42,309 nucleotides of DNA from positions 1-42,309 of the forward strand of contig CALUVR010000019.1 in assembly GCA_944324285.1 (NCBI GenBank), given 5' to 3'. This stretch comes from Candidatus Gastranaerophilales bacterium (lineage in GTDB: Bacteria > Cyanobacteriota > Vampirovibrionia > Gastranaerophilales > Gastranaerophilaceae). The notes under the pieces are model-generated. The model made no database searches and was not told where the DNA came from. It saw only the letters and a program-made list of their open reading frames with translations. How positions within the stretch are numbered: the first letter of the stretch is position 1; each line of letters starts with the position of its first letter. The position numbers and the translations under genes were made by a program. Shown one piece after another: positions 17,609 to 26,677 of the stretch.

Positions 17609-18957
17609 TATTTGCTGCTCCCTGCCTTAAAAAATTCCTTTACAGCATCGCCGTCTTCCGCTCTTGTAAAGATAATCAAAATATCATCGTATTTTAATTC
17701 CGTCATACCATAAGGAATAATAACTTTGTTATGGCGCTGAATTACCCCGATAATTGCGGGGGTCGGAAATTTTAATTCCATAACCTTTCTGCCGTCAAAT
17801 TCCGGTTTCACTCTGATTTCCAAAACCTCGCCAAGCCCCTGTTCAACGGTTGCCAGAATATCCACGTTATTCTCGGCTAAATCATTTTTAACCTCCGCGA
17901 GCGCTGAATTCTTAGGCGAAATCGCAACATCAATACCAACTTTTTCAAAAAGCGGTATATTCAAAACTTTTGCAACTCTTGCAATAACCCGATTTACGCC
18001 CAACTGTTTTGCCAGAAGCGAACAGAGAAGATTTTTTTCATCGTTATTGGTGACGCTTATCACAACGTCGGCTGACCCGATTTCCTCTTCATCAAGTAGT
18101 TTTAAATCCGTTCCGTCGCCGTGGATTATCAGAGTGTTCTTTAATTCCTGCGCAAGATATTCACAGCGCGGATAGTTTCTTTCTATTATTTTTGTTTTAA
18201 TTTTCAGAGTCTCAAGGTTTTTGGCAAGCATAAAACCAACTGTACCGCCGCCGATTATTGCAACGTTTTTGACAATTTCTTTTTCGTGAAAAAACGTTCC
18301 CGCAAGAATATCAAGAGAATGCGCCGTCCCCATAAAAATGAGTTTGTCATCCGCTAAGATTTCCGTGTCCCCGTTCGGGATAAAAAGTTCGCTGTTTCTT
18401 GTAATCCCGACTATAATTGTGTCATTGGTGAATCCGCAGTCTTTAATCTTTTGTCCGACGATTTTTAAATTAGGAGTAACTTTATATTCCAGTAACCTTG
18501 CGTTGCCGTCTGCAAAGTTTTCAACATCAAGCGCCTTTGCAACTGTCACAATTCTAAATATATCCTGAGTCAAAAGTTCTTCCGGCCAGATTATATAGTC
18601 AATAAAAAAGTCGCCGGTATTTATATTATTTTTTTCAAAGTAGAGAGTATTTTTGTATTCCTCTTTACTTACAAAACAAATTGTCCTTATGCCGCAAATA
18701 CGCTTTGCAGAAAGGCAGGCAACAATATTTGCTTCATCAATTGCAGTACATGCAATAAATACATCCGCATTTTCGACTTCCGCACACTTTAATGTCCCGA
18801 TATCACAAACATTCCCTGTGATAAAACTTATATCAAGTTTAGAAAATTCGTCAGTTCTGTTTTCTTCCTTATCAATAATAGTGATATCGTGATCTTCGAA
18901 AAATTCCGTAGCAAGAAGGCATCCTACTTCCGTTGCTCCAAAAATTATAATTTTCAT
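17608..18957 (-). CDS. trkA: Trk potassium uptake regulatory subunit TrkA
   Basis: TrkA is the cytoplasmic nucleotide-binding gate of the Trk system. The 449-aa protein has two RCK units. The first Rossmann domain opens with IIFGATEVGCLLATEF (residues 3-18), and the second has AIIGGGTVGFMLAKNL near 235. Each is followed by a TrkA-C domain. The first glycine motif is GATEVG rather than the usual GxGxxG, so its NAD(H) binding may be altered; the second is canonical. It overlaps yggT upstream by 4 nt. Confidence 0.93.
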   Translation of the reverse strand: MKIIIFGATEVGCLLATEFFEDHDITIIDKEENRTDEFSKLDISFITGNVCDIGTLKCAEVENADVFIACTAIDEANIVACLSAKRICGIRTICFVSKEEYKNTLYFEKNNINTGDFFIDYIIWPEELLTQDIFRIVTVAKALDVENFADGNARLLEYKVTPNLKIVGQKIKDCGFTNDTIIVGITRNSELFIPNGDTEILADDKLIFMGTAHSLDILAGTFFHEKEIVKNVAIIGGGTVGFMLAKNLETLKIKTKIIERNYPRCEYLAQELKNTLIIHGDGTDLKLLDEEEIGSADVVISVTNNDEKNLLCSLLAKQLGVNRVIARVAKVLNIPLFEKVGIDVAISPKNSALAEVKNDLAENNVDILATVEQGLGEVLEIRVKPEFDGRKVMELKFPTPAIIGVIQRHNKVIIPYGMTELKYDDILIIFTRAEDGDAVKEFFKAGSSK

Positions 18958-19235
18958 GACATTAACCCGCCTATTATTGCAACCGCATAAATTATAAGCT
19001 GTTGTATTATCTGAAGCACAATAAGAGCCACAATCGGCGAGAAATCCAATCCGGCATAAGGCGGGATGAATTTTCTGAATATGCCTAAATACGCATCAGC
19101 GACATTTCTTATTGTGAACCACGGCTGCCTGTACCAGTCGACATTCGGTATCCAGCTTAAGAATATTCTCAAAAGAATAATCACGTAAAAAAGCAGGAAT
19201 ATATTATTTATACCGTTGATTAAGCCTTGAATCAT
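18954..19235 (-). CDS. YggT family membrane protein
   Basis: The 93-aa protein has two hydrophobic helices (about 10-28 and 65-90) separated by WIPNVDWYRQPWFTIRNVAD and FRKFIPPYAGLDFSPIVA, the hallmark FIPP...DFSPIVA of YggT/YlmG (CCB3-type) proteins. Members occur in Cyanobacteria, plastids and many bacteria and are linked to division or membrane organisation; the biochemical role is not settled. It lies 10 nt after mtnP and overlaps trkA by 4 nt. Confidence 0.9.
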   Translation of the reverse strand: MIQGLINGINNIFLLFYVIILLRIFLSWIPNVDWYRQPWFTIRNVADAYLGIFRKFIPPYAGLDFSPIVALIVLQIIQQLIIYAVAIIGGLMS

Positions 19236-19245
19236 TTTTTATAAC

Positions 19246-20049
19246 CTATAATTGTGATTTCTTTTTAGTCAAAGCGCAGTCGCACTCTTTTCTTTCTGCT
19301 GGAATTTGTTCAATCATATTAAAGAGTAAGTTTTTAAGGTTTGCAAGGTTTGAATTGAACACTTCAATAACTTCATGGTGCGAAACAGGCGGAACATCTC
19401 CGACAAGACCTGCGTCGTAGTCTGTTATAAGAGAAATATTTAAAGGACACATATCAGCTTCTTTAACGAGATATGCTTCCGGGAAAGCTGTCATATTAAT
19501 AACTTCCCAGCCCTGATTTGTGAAGAATTTCGATTCAGCTTTTGTTGAAAATCTCGGGCCGTTTATGACGACGACGGTTCCTGTCTCATGAATAGTTATA
19601 CCTAAATCTTTACCTGTTTTAATCGCCAGTTTTCTTAATTCCGGACAATAAGGATCAGCAGCAGACGGATGGGTTACAACAGGCCCTTCAAAGAAGGTTG
19701 TTTTTCTGCCGTCAGTCCAATCTACAAACTGGTCGCAAATTACAAAATCTCCAGGTTTGACATGTTTTTGCAAGCTTCCTGCAGCACACGGTGAAATCAC
19801 TCTTTCTACACCGACGGATTTCATTGCCCAGACGTTTGCTCTGTAGTTGATTAAATGAGGCAAAATAGTATGGTTTCTGCCGTGACGAGGCATAAATGCC
19901 ACCTTATGCGGTCCAATCTGTCCGATAAGAAGATTATCGCTTGGCATTCCGTAAGGCGTTTCAACTTTTACTTCTTCTATGTTATCCAGAAATTTATAAA
20001 AACCTGAACCTCCGAAAACTCCGATTGTTGCTAATTTTTTATCAGACAT
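19246..20049 (-). CDS. mtnP: S-methyl-5'-thioadenosine phosphorylase
   Basis: MtnP splits methylthioadenosine to adenine and methylthioribose-1-phosphate in methionine salvage. From the ATG at 20049 it is 267 aa. The in-frame ATG at 20082 would add 11 residues, but AAGGGAAAAGG lies just before 20049 and the conserved fold starts right after it. Motifs are GVFGGSGFY, RHGRNHT, SPCAAGSLQ, GPRFSTKAES and NMTAFPEAYL, the purine-binding Met/Asn region; they favour MTA over guanosine-type phosphorylases. An mtnA-like remnant lies far off at 41026. Confidence 0.9.
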   Translation of the reverse strand: MSDKKLATIGVFGGSGFYKFLDNIEEVKVETPYGMPSDNLLIGQIGPHKVAFMPRHGRNHTILPHLINYRANVWAMKSVGVERVISPCAAGSLQKHVKPGDFVICDQFVDWTDGRKTTFFEGPVVTHPSAADPYCPELRKLAIKTGKDLGITIHETGTVVVINGPRFSTKAESKFFTNQGWEVINMTAFPEAYLVKEADMCPLNISLITDYDAGLVGDVPPVSHHEVIEVFNSNLANLKNLLFNMIEQIPAERKECDCALTKKKSQL

Positions 20050-20220
20050 ATCCTTTTCCCTTTCTTTATGCATAACGGTCACGTCAGGGAAATTATAACT
20101 AAAAAAAACTTTTAATGCAAATTTTGTGAAACTTCATAAGAAGTCTACAGGATAATCTTGCCGGGTAATGGCTATCCGCCGTAAATTCTTTCATAATATT
20201 CCGGATAGAGGTGCGTTGAG

Positions 20221-20772
20221 TTGAAATATTTCCTTAAATTAATTATATCCTGCTGTTTGTTTGCTTATAGCTTATATCCTGCTTCGGGTGCACCTAATTT
20301 ATACCTGAGAACCAAGTATGACTATAAACTACGGGAAATCTACCATGCGCTCTCAGCAGTCCTGCCAAAAGATAATACTGTCGCCTATACTGCTGTTCCG
20401 AGAGGACTCATCTTAAGCATAGATGAAAATTTATTTTTTTACACCGCAAGCAATAAAATAAAACCCACAGGCGCTATTATTTTAAACGGAATAATATCAG
20501 TTCTGCAAAATTATGACAATAATTGCGTTATAGAAAGCCACACTGATGAAGTTTTAGCAGGCAGAGGCATTTATAAAGAGGATTGGGAACTATCAATAGC
20601 ACGCGCGACGGCAGTCGCGGATTATCTTGTAAAAATCGGAAAAATTAACCCTGATAGAATTTTTGCACTTGGGTACGGTGATATGATGCCCTTTAAGGAA
20701 AATGTTTCTCAAAAAGGATTCAGCGACAGGAGGGTTGATTTTGTAATATTTGATTACGATATCAGGCGATAA
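20221..20772 (+). CDS. OmpA-like domain secreted protein
   Basis: A 183-aa product is read from a TTG start; AGAGGTG about 8 nt upstream and the signal-peptide N-terminus (MKYFLKLIISCCLFAYSLYP) support it. The C-terminal half is an OmpA/MotB peptidoglycan-binding domain: ESHTDE, then LSIARATAVADYLV, INPDRIFALGYGDMMPF and SDRRVDFVIF match the usual GHTD...LSxxRAxAV...GxGxxxP...NRRV pattern with some changes (SHTD for GHTD). It is likely anchored to the cell wall in the periplasm. Its last 11 nt overlap the convergent sigma gene. Confidence 0.82.
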   Translation: MKYFLKLIISCCLFAYSLYPASGAPNLYLRTKYDYKLREIYHALSAVLPKDNTVAYTAVPRGLILSIDENLFFYTASNKIKPTGAIILNGIISVLQNYDNNCVIESHTDEVLAGRGIYKEDWELSIARATAVADYLVKIGKINPDRIFALGYGDMMPFKENVSQKGFSDRRVDFVIFDYDIRR

Positions 20773-21589
20773 TACTCTGGCGCATGCGGGAAGTTCTGTT
20801 TTCGCTGAGGATATTTTTAAGCTTCATAATTGCCTGCGCGTGGAGCTGGCATACTCGTGATTCTGACATATTTATTGTCGCACCGATTTCTTTTAACGTC
20901 ATGTTTTCCTGATAATATAAAACCATTATAATGCGTTCACGTTCAGGAAGCCGCTTCAGAGCTTTTTCAAGTTCATATTTAACGTTCTTTTCTTCCATTT
21001 GCTCCTGCGGATTTAATTTATGCGTATCCTGAATTGTATCTATAATCTCAACACTGTCATCAGTATTGCCTTTTTTATCGTAAATAGATGTCATTGTAGC
21101 ATCTTCCGATAAAATCTGGGTAACTTTTTCCGGATCCATATCAAGCGCCTGAGCGACTTCTGCAGTTGTCGGCATTCTGCCAAGAGTTTGCTTTAATTCT
21201 TCCTGTGCATTTTTGATTTCTTTAAGTTTTTTTCTCACGCTTCTAGGAAGAAAATCTTCAGAACGTATCTTATCCAGAATTGCGCCTCTGATTCTTATAA
21301 GTGCGTAGGTTTCAAACCTTGTATTCTTTTGCGGGGAATATCTTTCTATAGCGTTAATAAGTCCTTCCACTCCGTATCCGGCAATATCTTCAATTGATAT
21401 AGTGGCAGGAAGCGTCACCTTAACCCTTCCCACTACGTATCTTATCAGATAAATATACTGAACTATCAACGTATCGCGGGCTTCTTTGTTTGATTTGTCC
21501 TTAAAATATTCCTCCCACAAGGCAGTCAATTCTTCTTCCGACATTCTTTTTATATTATTGTAAGATGTGAAATCAAAACTTTGATCCAT
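20762..21589 (-). CDS. RNA polymerase sigma factor, FliA/WhiG type
   Basis: The 275-aa sigma-70 family protein lacks region 1.1. Region 2 runs from LIVQYIYLIRYVVGRV through IEDIAGYGVEGLINAIERYS (core binding) and ETYALIRIRGAILDKIR (-10 recognition). Region 3 includes LGRMPTTAEVAQALDM, and region 4 contains LKEIGATINMSESRVCQLHA, the -35 helix-turn-helix. The order and length fit FliA/WhiG/SigF-like sigma factors. No flagellar gene is seen here, so its regulon may be motility, envelope or stress; the sequence does not decide. Confidence 0.88.
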   Translation of the reverse strand: MDQSFDFTSYNNIKRMSEEELTALWEEYFKDKSNKEARDTLIVQYIYLIRYVVGRVKVTLPATISIEDIAGYGVEGLINAIERYSPQKNTRFETYALIRIRGAILDKIRSEDFLPRSVRKKLKEIKNAQEELKQTLGRMPTTAEVAQALDMDPEKVTQILSEDATMTSIYDKKGNTDDSVEIIDTIQDTHKLNPQEQMEEKNVKYELEKALKRLPERERIIMVLYYQENMTLKEIGATINMSESRVCQLHAQAIMKLKNILSENRTSRMRQSIIA

Positions 21590-21753
21590 TAATTTACCTG
21601 ATTGTTAAAATTTCTTTACATTTCTATTCTATAACATTCGGGTTTTGTCACATCATTTAAAAAGAGGAAAAGTTGAAATTTTACTAAAGTGTGTAGGGGA
21701 TATAGAACTGAACAGACATGTCGTTAGGACTATAAGACATTAAGTATAACTAA

Positions 21754-21774
21754 GTGAAGGGTGAAGGGTGAGGG
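21754..21774 (+). repeat. Heptamer tandem repeat (GTGAAGG type)
   Basis: Three back-to-back heptamers are read: GTGAAGG, GTGAAGG, GTGAGGG. A related array stands at 26961 in another repeat-rich gap, and in both the array is followed within about 50 nt by a GATGAA...TTG...GAAGA segment, implying a shared larger element. Confidence 0.65.
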
Positions 21775-21980
21775 GAAATTTTTTAGTTAAAAAGATGAAG
21801 TTGGGAAGAGTTTTCAATTAATCCACTCTCTCCTTGCGGGAGAGGGTGCCCGTAGAACGGGTGAGCGGGTAAACTGAAATATTACGTCATTCCGGAAGCG
21901 TAGAAAAACAGATTGAAGCAAATGCTGAAATCTTGTTTTGCAAGCTATGCGGAATCGCAGAATTGAGGAACGCAGCGGCA

Positions 21981-22012
21981 ACGTGATTGCGGGTCGCAGC
22001 CCGCAATCACGT
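21981..22012. repeat. Perfect 13-bp inverted repeat
   Basis: The arm ACGTGATTGCGGG (21981-21993) and its complement at 22000-22012 enclose a 6-nt loop. There is no T-run on either strand, so it is more like a palindromic intergenic repeat than a terminator. Confidence 0.7.
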
Positions 22013-22277
22013 CACTCTTTACAAGGAGGCAAACAATTCCCTCTCCCGTAGGGAGAGGGGTAGGGTGAGGTGGAGGACGAAAAGGCATGTTGAGAGGTTT
22101 AGCAAAAATAATTAATACATTCAATCTTCACTACGCAACATTTACTTTTTAAAAGGCTGGATTGCTTCGGCTAAAGCTTCGCAATGACACATACCGCTCT
22201 CTCCTTGCTGGATACAAAGGGAGCAGGCGATAAATGAACCTTGCGCCCTTGTATACCTTGAGCGGATGGCTAGAGAG

Positions 22278-22335
22278 GGTAAAAGAGAAAACCCTCCGGC
22301 ACTTACGTGCCACCTCCCTTACAAAGGGAGGCAAA
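22278..22335 (+). repeat. Two-stem dispersed repeat, copy A
   Basis: The element has a stem GGCAC/GTGCC (22298-22311), then CCTCCCTT/AAGGGAGG. A copy in inverted orientation is at 27081-27139, where the first stem is GGCGC/GCGCC. The A-T to G-C change is matched on both arms, a compensatory substitution. Confidence 0.65.
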
Positions 22336-22358
22336 AATGATTGCTTCTTTCCTCTATC

Positions 22359-22412
22359 AAACGTGACATTTAGTCACCTTTTGTTCGGCAGAGTCGCAAG
22401 GGGAGGACAAAA
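22359..22412. repeat. 54-nt exact dispersed repeat, copy 1
   Basis: Identical base for base to 33890-33943. It contains GTGAC atttа-type spacing to GTCAC (a 5-bp stem) and a GGGGAGGAC end. Looser similarity continues for about 40 nt to the GT8 gene end. Both copies stand just downstream of a minus-strand gene in the same orientation. Confidence 0.85.
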
Positions 22413-22470
22413 TCTTAAAATTCATTGCACTAAGAAGTTAACAATGCCCTGCTTGAGCGGGGGAAAATTG

Positions 22471-23379
22471 TTAGAATAACCTCTGCAGCCATTTGAAACT
22501 GAAAAATTCCTGTTTCGTAAGACTGTACTTATAAGGCGTCATCGCTTTAACTTCATTATATTCTTTAGAAAACGGTAATTCAGCGTTAGGTTTGCGCCAC
22601 GGCTTTAAAAGGTAATGGATAATTAAAGGGCGCTCCTTTTCAGTTTTATAAGGCAAAAGTCTTTCTAATGTTTCTTCCTCCACTCTGCTCCAGGTCGATT
22701 TGAATATAACCATAAAATTGTACTTAGGTTCTACTATTTTTACATGGTCATGACAGACGTAGTTTATGCAGTCCTGATCAGGAAATGCAAAAATATTCGA
22801 TTTCAAACTATCCATAACCGCCTTTTCAACATTATTTTTTCTCATTTCATCTAAATTCATCAGAAGCATGCCGCTATTGAAATAGCGCTGCATATCTGTA
22901 TTATTCCATTTGCGGATATTTCCAAAATAATGTTTAATATCAACCGTATTTTCGCCGAGTTTTAGCTGATTATTTGTTTTTAAATCGCTAATCATACCAT
23001 AATCGTTTACTGCCGCAAGATAATATCCGTCGAGAGGCTGGTTATAAAATTTACTTAAATCACCAAGAACAAAAGTATCAGCATCCAAGAACAAAACCCG
23101 TTCATCTTTACAGATTGAAGGTAATTTGAGAGGGAAATACAACGTTTTCGATTTCCAGTTGCCCGTAAATAGGTCATTGAATTCCCCTGACATATCAATC
23201 CAGTGATAGTGTTCATTATGGCTTTCTATCATAGAACTAATTTTTTTAATGTCAGACTTTTTCAGGTTATCATACATCAAATAAAAAGTAACATTTTTAT
23301 TGTGCAGAAGAATTGATTTAATTGTGGTTGCGGCATAAGGTGCAAAATTGCCATCAAAACCTAGAGCGATATTTATCAT
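22471..23379 (-). CDS. GT8 family glycosyltransferase (copy 2)
   Basis: The 302-aa retaining glycosyltransferase is of the LPS galactosyl/glucosyltransferase-like GT8 kind. It has the N-terminal strand NIALGFDGNFAPYAATTIKS, the metal-binding DAD at 99-101 in LFLDADTFVLGDL, FNSGMLLMNLDEMR, the DQDCINYV segment and the C-terminal HYLLKPW motif. The donor is a UDP-sugar by family knowledge; the acceptor is probably a lipopolysaccharide or capsule sugar. It overlaps the upstream paralogue by 4 nt and shares the same first 30 residues with few changes. Confidence 0.9.
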   Translation of the reverse strand: MINIALGFDGNFAPYAATTIKSILLHNKNVTFYLMYDNLKKSDIKKISSMIESHNEHYHWIDMSGEFNDLFTGNWKSKTLYFPLKLPSICKDERVLFLDADTFVLGDLSKFYNQPLDGYYLAAVNDYGMISDLKTNNQLKLGENTVDIKHYFGNIRKWNNTDMQRYFNSGMLLMNLDEMRKNNVEKAVMDSLKSNIFAFPDQDCINYVCHDHVKIVEPKYNFMVIFKSTWSRVEEETLERLLPYKTEKERPLIIHYLLKPWRKPNAELPFSKEYNEVKAMTPYKYSLTKQEFFSFKWLQRLF

Positions 23380-24371
23380 TTTGCAATCCTTTCCATATAC
23401 TTATTAATGTCTTTTCTGCTGTCAAAAATTTTTTTGCTAAATATATATAGATATTTCATTTTTGAAGACATTTTGAATTTGAAGATTTCCTTTTTATGCC
23501 TGTGATATTTATACGGAGTCTGCTTTCTTATTTCGTTAAACATATCTGCATAAGGCACATATTCTTCTGGAAGCAGCCAAGGCTTTTTGATTAAATGGAC
23601 GATTAGCGGAGTTGTAATCTTGAGATTATCCAGATATTTCTGTTTAATATTGTCTGGCATTGCATCTATTATATAATTTTTAAGAATTAATATAGCTTCG
23701 TTTTTAGTTAATACTTTTTTCTTCCCTTTTCCGATATAATTGAAACAATCCTGCTCATTATATGCAAAATCAATCTTGTTAAATAGTTCATACATTTTAT
23801 TTTCAATATCATCAGCCCGCATTGTTTTTAGATTATATAACATGATACCGCCGTTTATGTAATCATTAAAATCTTCAACTTTTGTATAGTTAAAAAGTCT
23901 TTTATAGTATTCTTGTGCAGGAATTTTCCCTCCATAAATCGTAGATGTTACCAGAAGATTTTCTTTGTACGTTACAGGTAATCCCAAGTCTTGGGTTCCC
24001 GCAAAATAACAGCCATCAAGATTTTGATTATATAAGTTTTCAAGATTTCCGGTTACAAGAACATCGGCATCCAGAAAAAGAATTCTGTCATCCGGACAAA
24101 TAGAAGGTAATGCCACAGGGAAATATACACTCTTTGACTTCCATCCGCCCGCACTTAAATGTTCAAATTTGCCGGTCATATCTACCCACTCAACAGAACA
24201 ATTATCACCTGTTTTTATAAGAGCACCTATCTTTTTGATGTCGGATTTTTTCAATCCTTTATCATACATTATATAAAACTTGACATTTTTATTGTGCAGA
24301 AGAATTGATTTAATTGTTACAGCGGCATAAGGTGCAAAATTACTGTCAAACCCGAGCGCGATATTCATCAT
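23376..24371 (-). CDS. GT8 family glycosyltransferase (copy 1)
   Basis: The 331-aa paralogue of the next gene has DAD at 101-103 (LFLDADVLVTGNL), YINGGIMLYNLKTMR, NEQDCFNYIG and VHLIKKPW in the same order. It is 29 residues longer, with an insertion before the YINGG segment and a basic C-terminal tail (KYLYIFSKKIFDSRKDINKY) that may rest on the membrane. It overlaps the CorC/HlyC gene by 4 nt. The pair looks like a tandem duplication that has since diverged. Confidence 0.9.
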   Translation of the reverse strand: MMNIALGFDSNFAPYAAVTIKSILLHNKNVKFYIMYDKGLKKSDIKKIGALIKTGDNCSVEWVDMTGKFEHLSAGGWKSKSVYFPVALPSICPDDRILFLDADVLVTGNLENLYNQNLDGCYFAGTQDLGLPVTYKENLLVTSTIYGGKIPAQEYYKRLFNYTKVEDFNDYINGGIMLYNLKTMRADDIENKMYELFNKIDFAYNEQDCFNYIGKGKKKVLTKNEAILILKNYIIDAMPDNIKQKYLDNLKITTPLIVHLIKKPWLLPEEYVPYADMFNEIRKQTPYKYHRHKKEIFKFKMSSKMKYLYIFSKKIFDSRKDINKYMERIAK

Positions 24372-25726
24372 TTTTCAGATTCTTCCTCTTTGGTTTCTTC
24401 TTCTTCCACAGGTTTTCTTATAATTTCAAGTTTTGTAATTCTTGCCCCGTCTATTTCTCTTACAATAAAGGTTAGATTTTCAAACTGAACAGAATCCCCG
24501 ACATTTGCAATTCTGCCTAACAGTTTTACAACCAAACCGCCGATTGTATCAATATCTTCATCGTCTATGGCATCCTCTGAGATATTGAAAAATTCAGCCA
24601 TTTCATCAAGCCGCATCATCGCATTTGCCATATATCTATCGGTTTCAATTTCTTTAATATCACATTCTTCTTCTTCATCAAATTCGTCCTGAACTTCTCC
24701 AAAAATTTCTTCAAGGACATCTTCCAGTGTAATTAACCCGGAAGTACCGCCAAATTCGTCAACTACAATTGCCATCTGACCTTTGCGTTTTTTAAATTCA
24801 AGGACAAGTGTATCCATTGTCATTGTTTCCGGAACAAGAAGAACTTCTCTTAAAAGACTTTTTATCGGACGTTCCTGATTTTTTATAGAAAGCGAATACA
24901 AATCTTTTACGTGAATCAACCCTGTAATATGATCGATATCTTCACTATAGACAGGGTATCTTGTATACTGGCTTTCTGCCGCAAGATTATTCAAATCTTC
25001 GAAACTCATATCCTCCGGAATACAAACCATATCCGTTCTCGGAATCATTACCTGTTTCGCTGTCAAATCCGAAAACTTAAATACATTATGCAGCATATCT
25101 TTTTCGGTTTCATTAAGAACACCTCCGTCATAACTCGCGTTAACGAGCATATCCAATTCTTCGGTAGAATGAACCATAGAACCTTTATGTGAATGCGGGA
25201 TATGGAACATTTTCAATAAAGAATTACCAAACCCGTTCAAAAGCCAGATAAAAGGATTAAATACAAAAGTAATCCACTGCATCGGACGTGCTACAATAAG
25301 CGCCGTTTTTTCAGTATATTCAAGCGCAATTGATTTTGGAATAAGTTCACCGATTACCACATGGAGGAAAGTTATCAGTGCAAAAGATAACGACACAGAT
25401 ACCGTATGGGTTGCAATATTCTGACTTATCCCCGGCAGAAATGAGAATATCGGTTCAATAATTCTTGCCAAAGTACCTTCCCCGACCCAACCTAAACCGA
25501 TACTTGATATCGTAACACCGAGTTGAACCGCAGCAATAAATTTATCTAAATCAGATAACGCTTCCTGCGCTATTTTTGCCGTCGCGTTTCCTTCTTTTAC
25601 AAGCTGCTCTATTCTTGTTTTTCGGACTTTTACCATCGCAAATTCTGATGCCACAAAAAATCCGTTTGAAAATAACAAAAATATTATTACAAACAAATTA
25701 AATACTATACTGCCCGTCTCATTCAT
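24368..25726 (-). CDS. CNNM/CorC (HlyC) family membrane protein with CBS domains
   Basis: The 452-aa protein has a DUF21/CNNM membrane domain (four helices within residues 1-190, with VASEFAMVKVRKTRIEQL after the first), two CBS domains (about 215-335, KQVMIPRTDMVCI...YTRYPVYSED...GLIHVKDL, then VVDEFGGTSGLITLEDVLEE), and a C-terminal CorC_HlyC domain (about 350-435). Relatives take part in magnesium/cobalt homeostasis; the old hemolysin label is historical. The tail is Glu-rich. It leads an overlapping run with two GT8 genes, for which no functional link is known. Confidence 0.92.
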   Translation of the reverse strand: MNETGSIVFNLFVIIFLLFSNGFFVASEFAMVKVRKTRIEQLVKEGNATAKIAQEALSDLDKFIAAVQLGVTISSIGLGWVGEGTLARIIEPIFSFLPGISQNIATHTVSVSLSFALITFLHVVIGELIPKSIALEYTEKTALIVARPMQWITFVFNPFIWLLNGFGNSLLKMFHIPHSHKGSMVHSTEELDMLVNASYDGGVLNETEKDMLHNVFKFSDLTAKQVMIPRTDMVCIPEDMSFEDLNNLAAESQYTRYPVYSEDIDHITGLIHVKDLYSLSIKNQERPIKSLLREVLLVPETMTMDTLVLEFKKRKGQMAIVVDEFGGTSGLITLEDVLEEIFGEVQDEFDEEEECDIKEIETDRYMANAMMRLDEMAEFFNISEDAIDDEDIDTIGGLVVKLLGRIANVGDSVQFENLTFIVREIDGARITKLEIIRKPVEEEETKEEESEK

Positions 25727-25805
25727 TACTGTTTAGTTTCCTTTTTATGTCTATTACTTATTAGTTTAATTATAATATTATTAACAAAAAAATGCAAGAA
25801 TCCCC

Positions 25806-26612
25806 CTATTCTACCGTAACCTCCCTGAGCTGCGTATATATCATAGGTGAAAATCCTTTCGTTAAATTTATATCAATAATCTTATACTGATGAGGCAGAA
25901 CTAACAGTGCAGGGGTATTTATGTGATAAATTCCGTCCTGCATTTTTTCGCTGTTCATGTGATAATGACCGGATACTATCGCTATTACATTTGAATGCTT
26001 GTTTAACAGCTCAAGATACTCCTCTGCCTTATACGTACTATGTGAGGATGAATGCTTAGGTTCAATAAGCGGGAAATGCTGAAATATTACAAATTTCAAA
26101 TTATCATGTTTTGTCAATTGTTTATCAACATATTCAAGCGTAGATGCCTTAAAATAACCGTTTGCCCCAGGAATAACCTCCTTTGCGCCGTCCGCTATTA
26201 AAAATCCGAAACTACCCTTCCTGAAATAATAATCCGGCGTTCTCTGTCTGAAAAAGAAATTGTGTTCTTTAATAACTTCCATATAACGCTGCTTTGAAAG
26301 TCCGTTTGATTTAAATACTTCATGGTTTCCGATTACCACATAATAAGGAACCTTAAGCTTATTCACTATCCTTACAAATGCTATTAAATCTTCTTCCTTT
26401 GCTCTGTTAATGTTGTCGCCCGTAAAAACGACAAAAGAAACTCCTTGAAGTTTATTAATATCCTTTACTGTTGCTTTCAAAACTTTATTTGCATACGCGT
26501 TATCTTTTGTGTAATGACTGTCCGTTACCTGAACAAACTTTATATCCTCAGCAAAACAACTCTGAGCAAAAATTAACAATACAAATACAATTAATGCTAA
26601 ATATTTTTTCAT
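25806..26612 (-). CDS. Secreted calcineurin-like metallophosphoesterase
   Basis: Starting at the ATG at 26612 it is 268 aa with signal peptide MKKYLALIVFVLLIFAQSCFA. The ATG at 26624 is rejected because GGAG, inside that codon's neighbourhood, is placed correctly for 26612. The metal-site blocks are all present: VTDSHYT (D, H), VFTGDNIN (GD), VIGNHEV (GNHE), FQHFP and VSGHYHMN (GHxH). It probably acts in the periplasm or at the surface on a phosphoester that cannot be named. It is divergent from rqcP. Confidence 0.9.
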   Translation of the reverse strand: MKKYLALIVFVLLIFAQSCFAEDIKFVQVTDSHYTKDNAYANKVLKATVKDINKLQGVSFVVFTGDNINRAKEEDLIAFVRIVNKLKVPYYVVIGNHEVFKSNGLSKQRYMEVIKEHNFFFRQRTPDYYFRKGSFGFLIADGAKEVIPGANGYFKASTLEYVDKQLTKHDNLKFVIFQHFPLIEPKHSSSHSTYKAEEYLELLNKHSNVIAIVSGHYHMNSEKMQDGIYHINTPALLVLPHQYKIIDINLTKGFSPMIYTQLREVTVE

Positions 26613-26677
26613 AGAAAACTCCATTAATATCCAAAGAAATTATATCATAAATGAGTTTTGCATGTTAGAATGTAAAT

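Larger units (their letters stand above)
21590..22470. repeat. Repeat-rich gene-free region of about 880 nt
   Basis: I see no credible gene here. The stretch holds heptamer repeats GTGAAGG/GTGAAGG/GTGAGGG at 21754-21774, paired stems of the CTCTCC...GGAGAG and GCCCGT/ACGGGT kind near 21828-21865, and a perfect 13-bp inverted repeat at 21981-21993/22000-22012. It also has a TGGATTGCTTC...GCAATGAC unit near 22158, a two-stem element at 22278-22335 and a 54-nt sequence repeated at 33890. It looks like an accumulation of several dispersed intergenic repeat families. Confidence 0.7.

Noticed and set aside
20083-20220. Riboswitch upstream of the OmpA-like gene or mtnP
   Set aside because: Only a GGATA/TATCC pairing is visible at about 20150-20177; no SAM or other known riboswitch core could be recognised on either strand.
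21590-22470. CRISPR array
   Set aside because: Repeats here are of different families and are not regularly spaced with unique spacers; no cas gene is present.
22149-22479. Two overlapping open frames in the repeat region, one on each strand
   Set aside because: Both run through dispersed repeats and inverted stems and show no protein-like composition.
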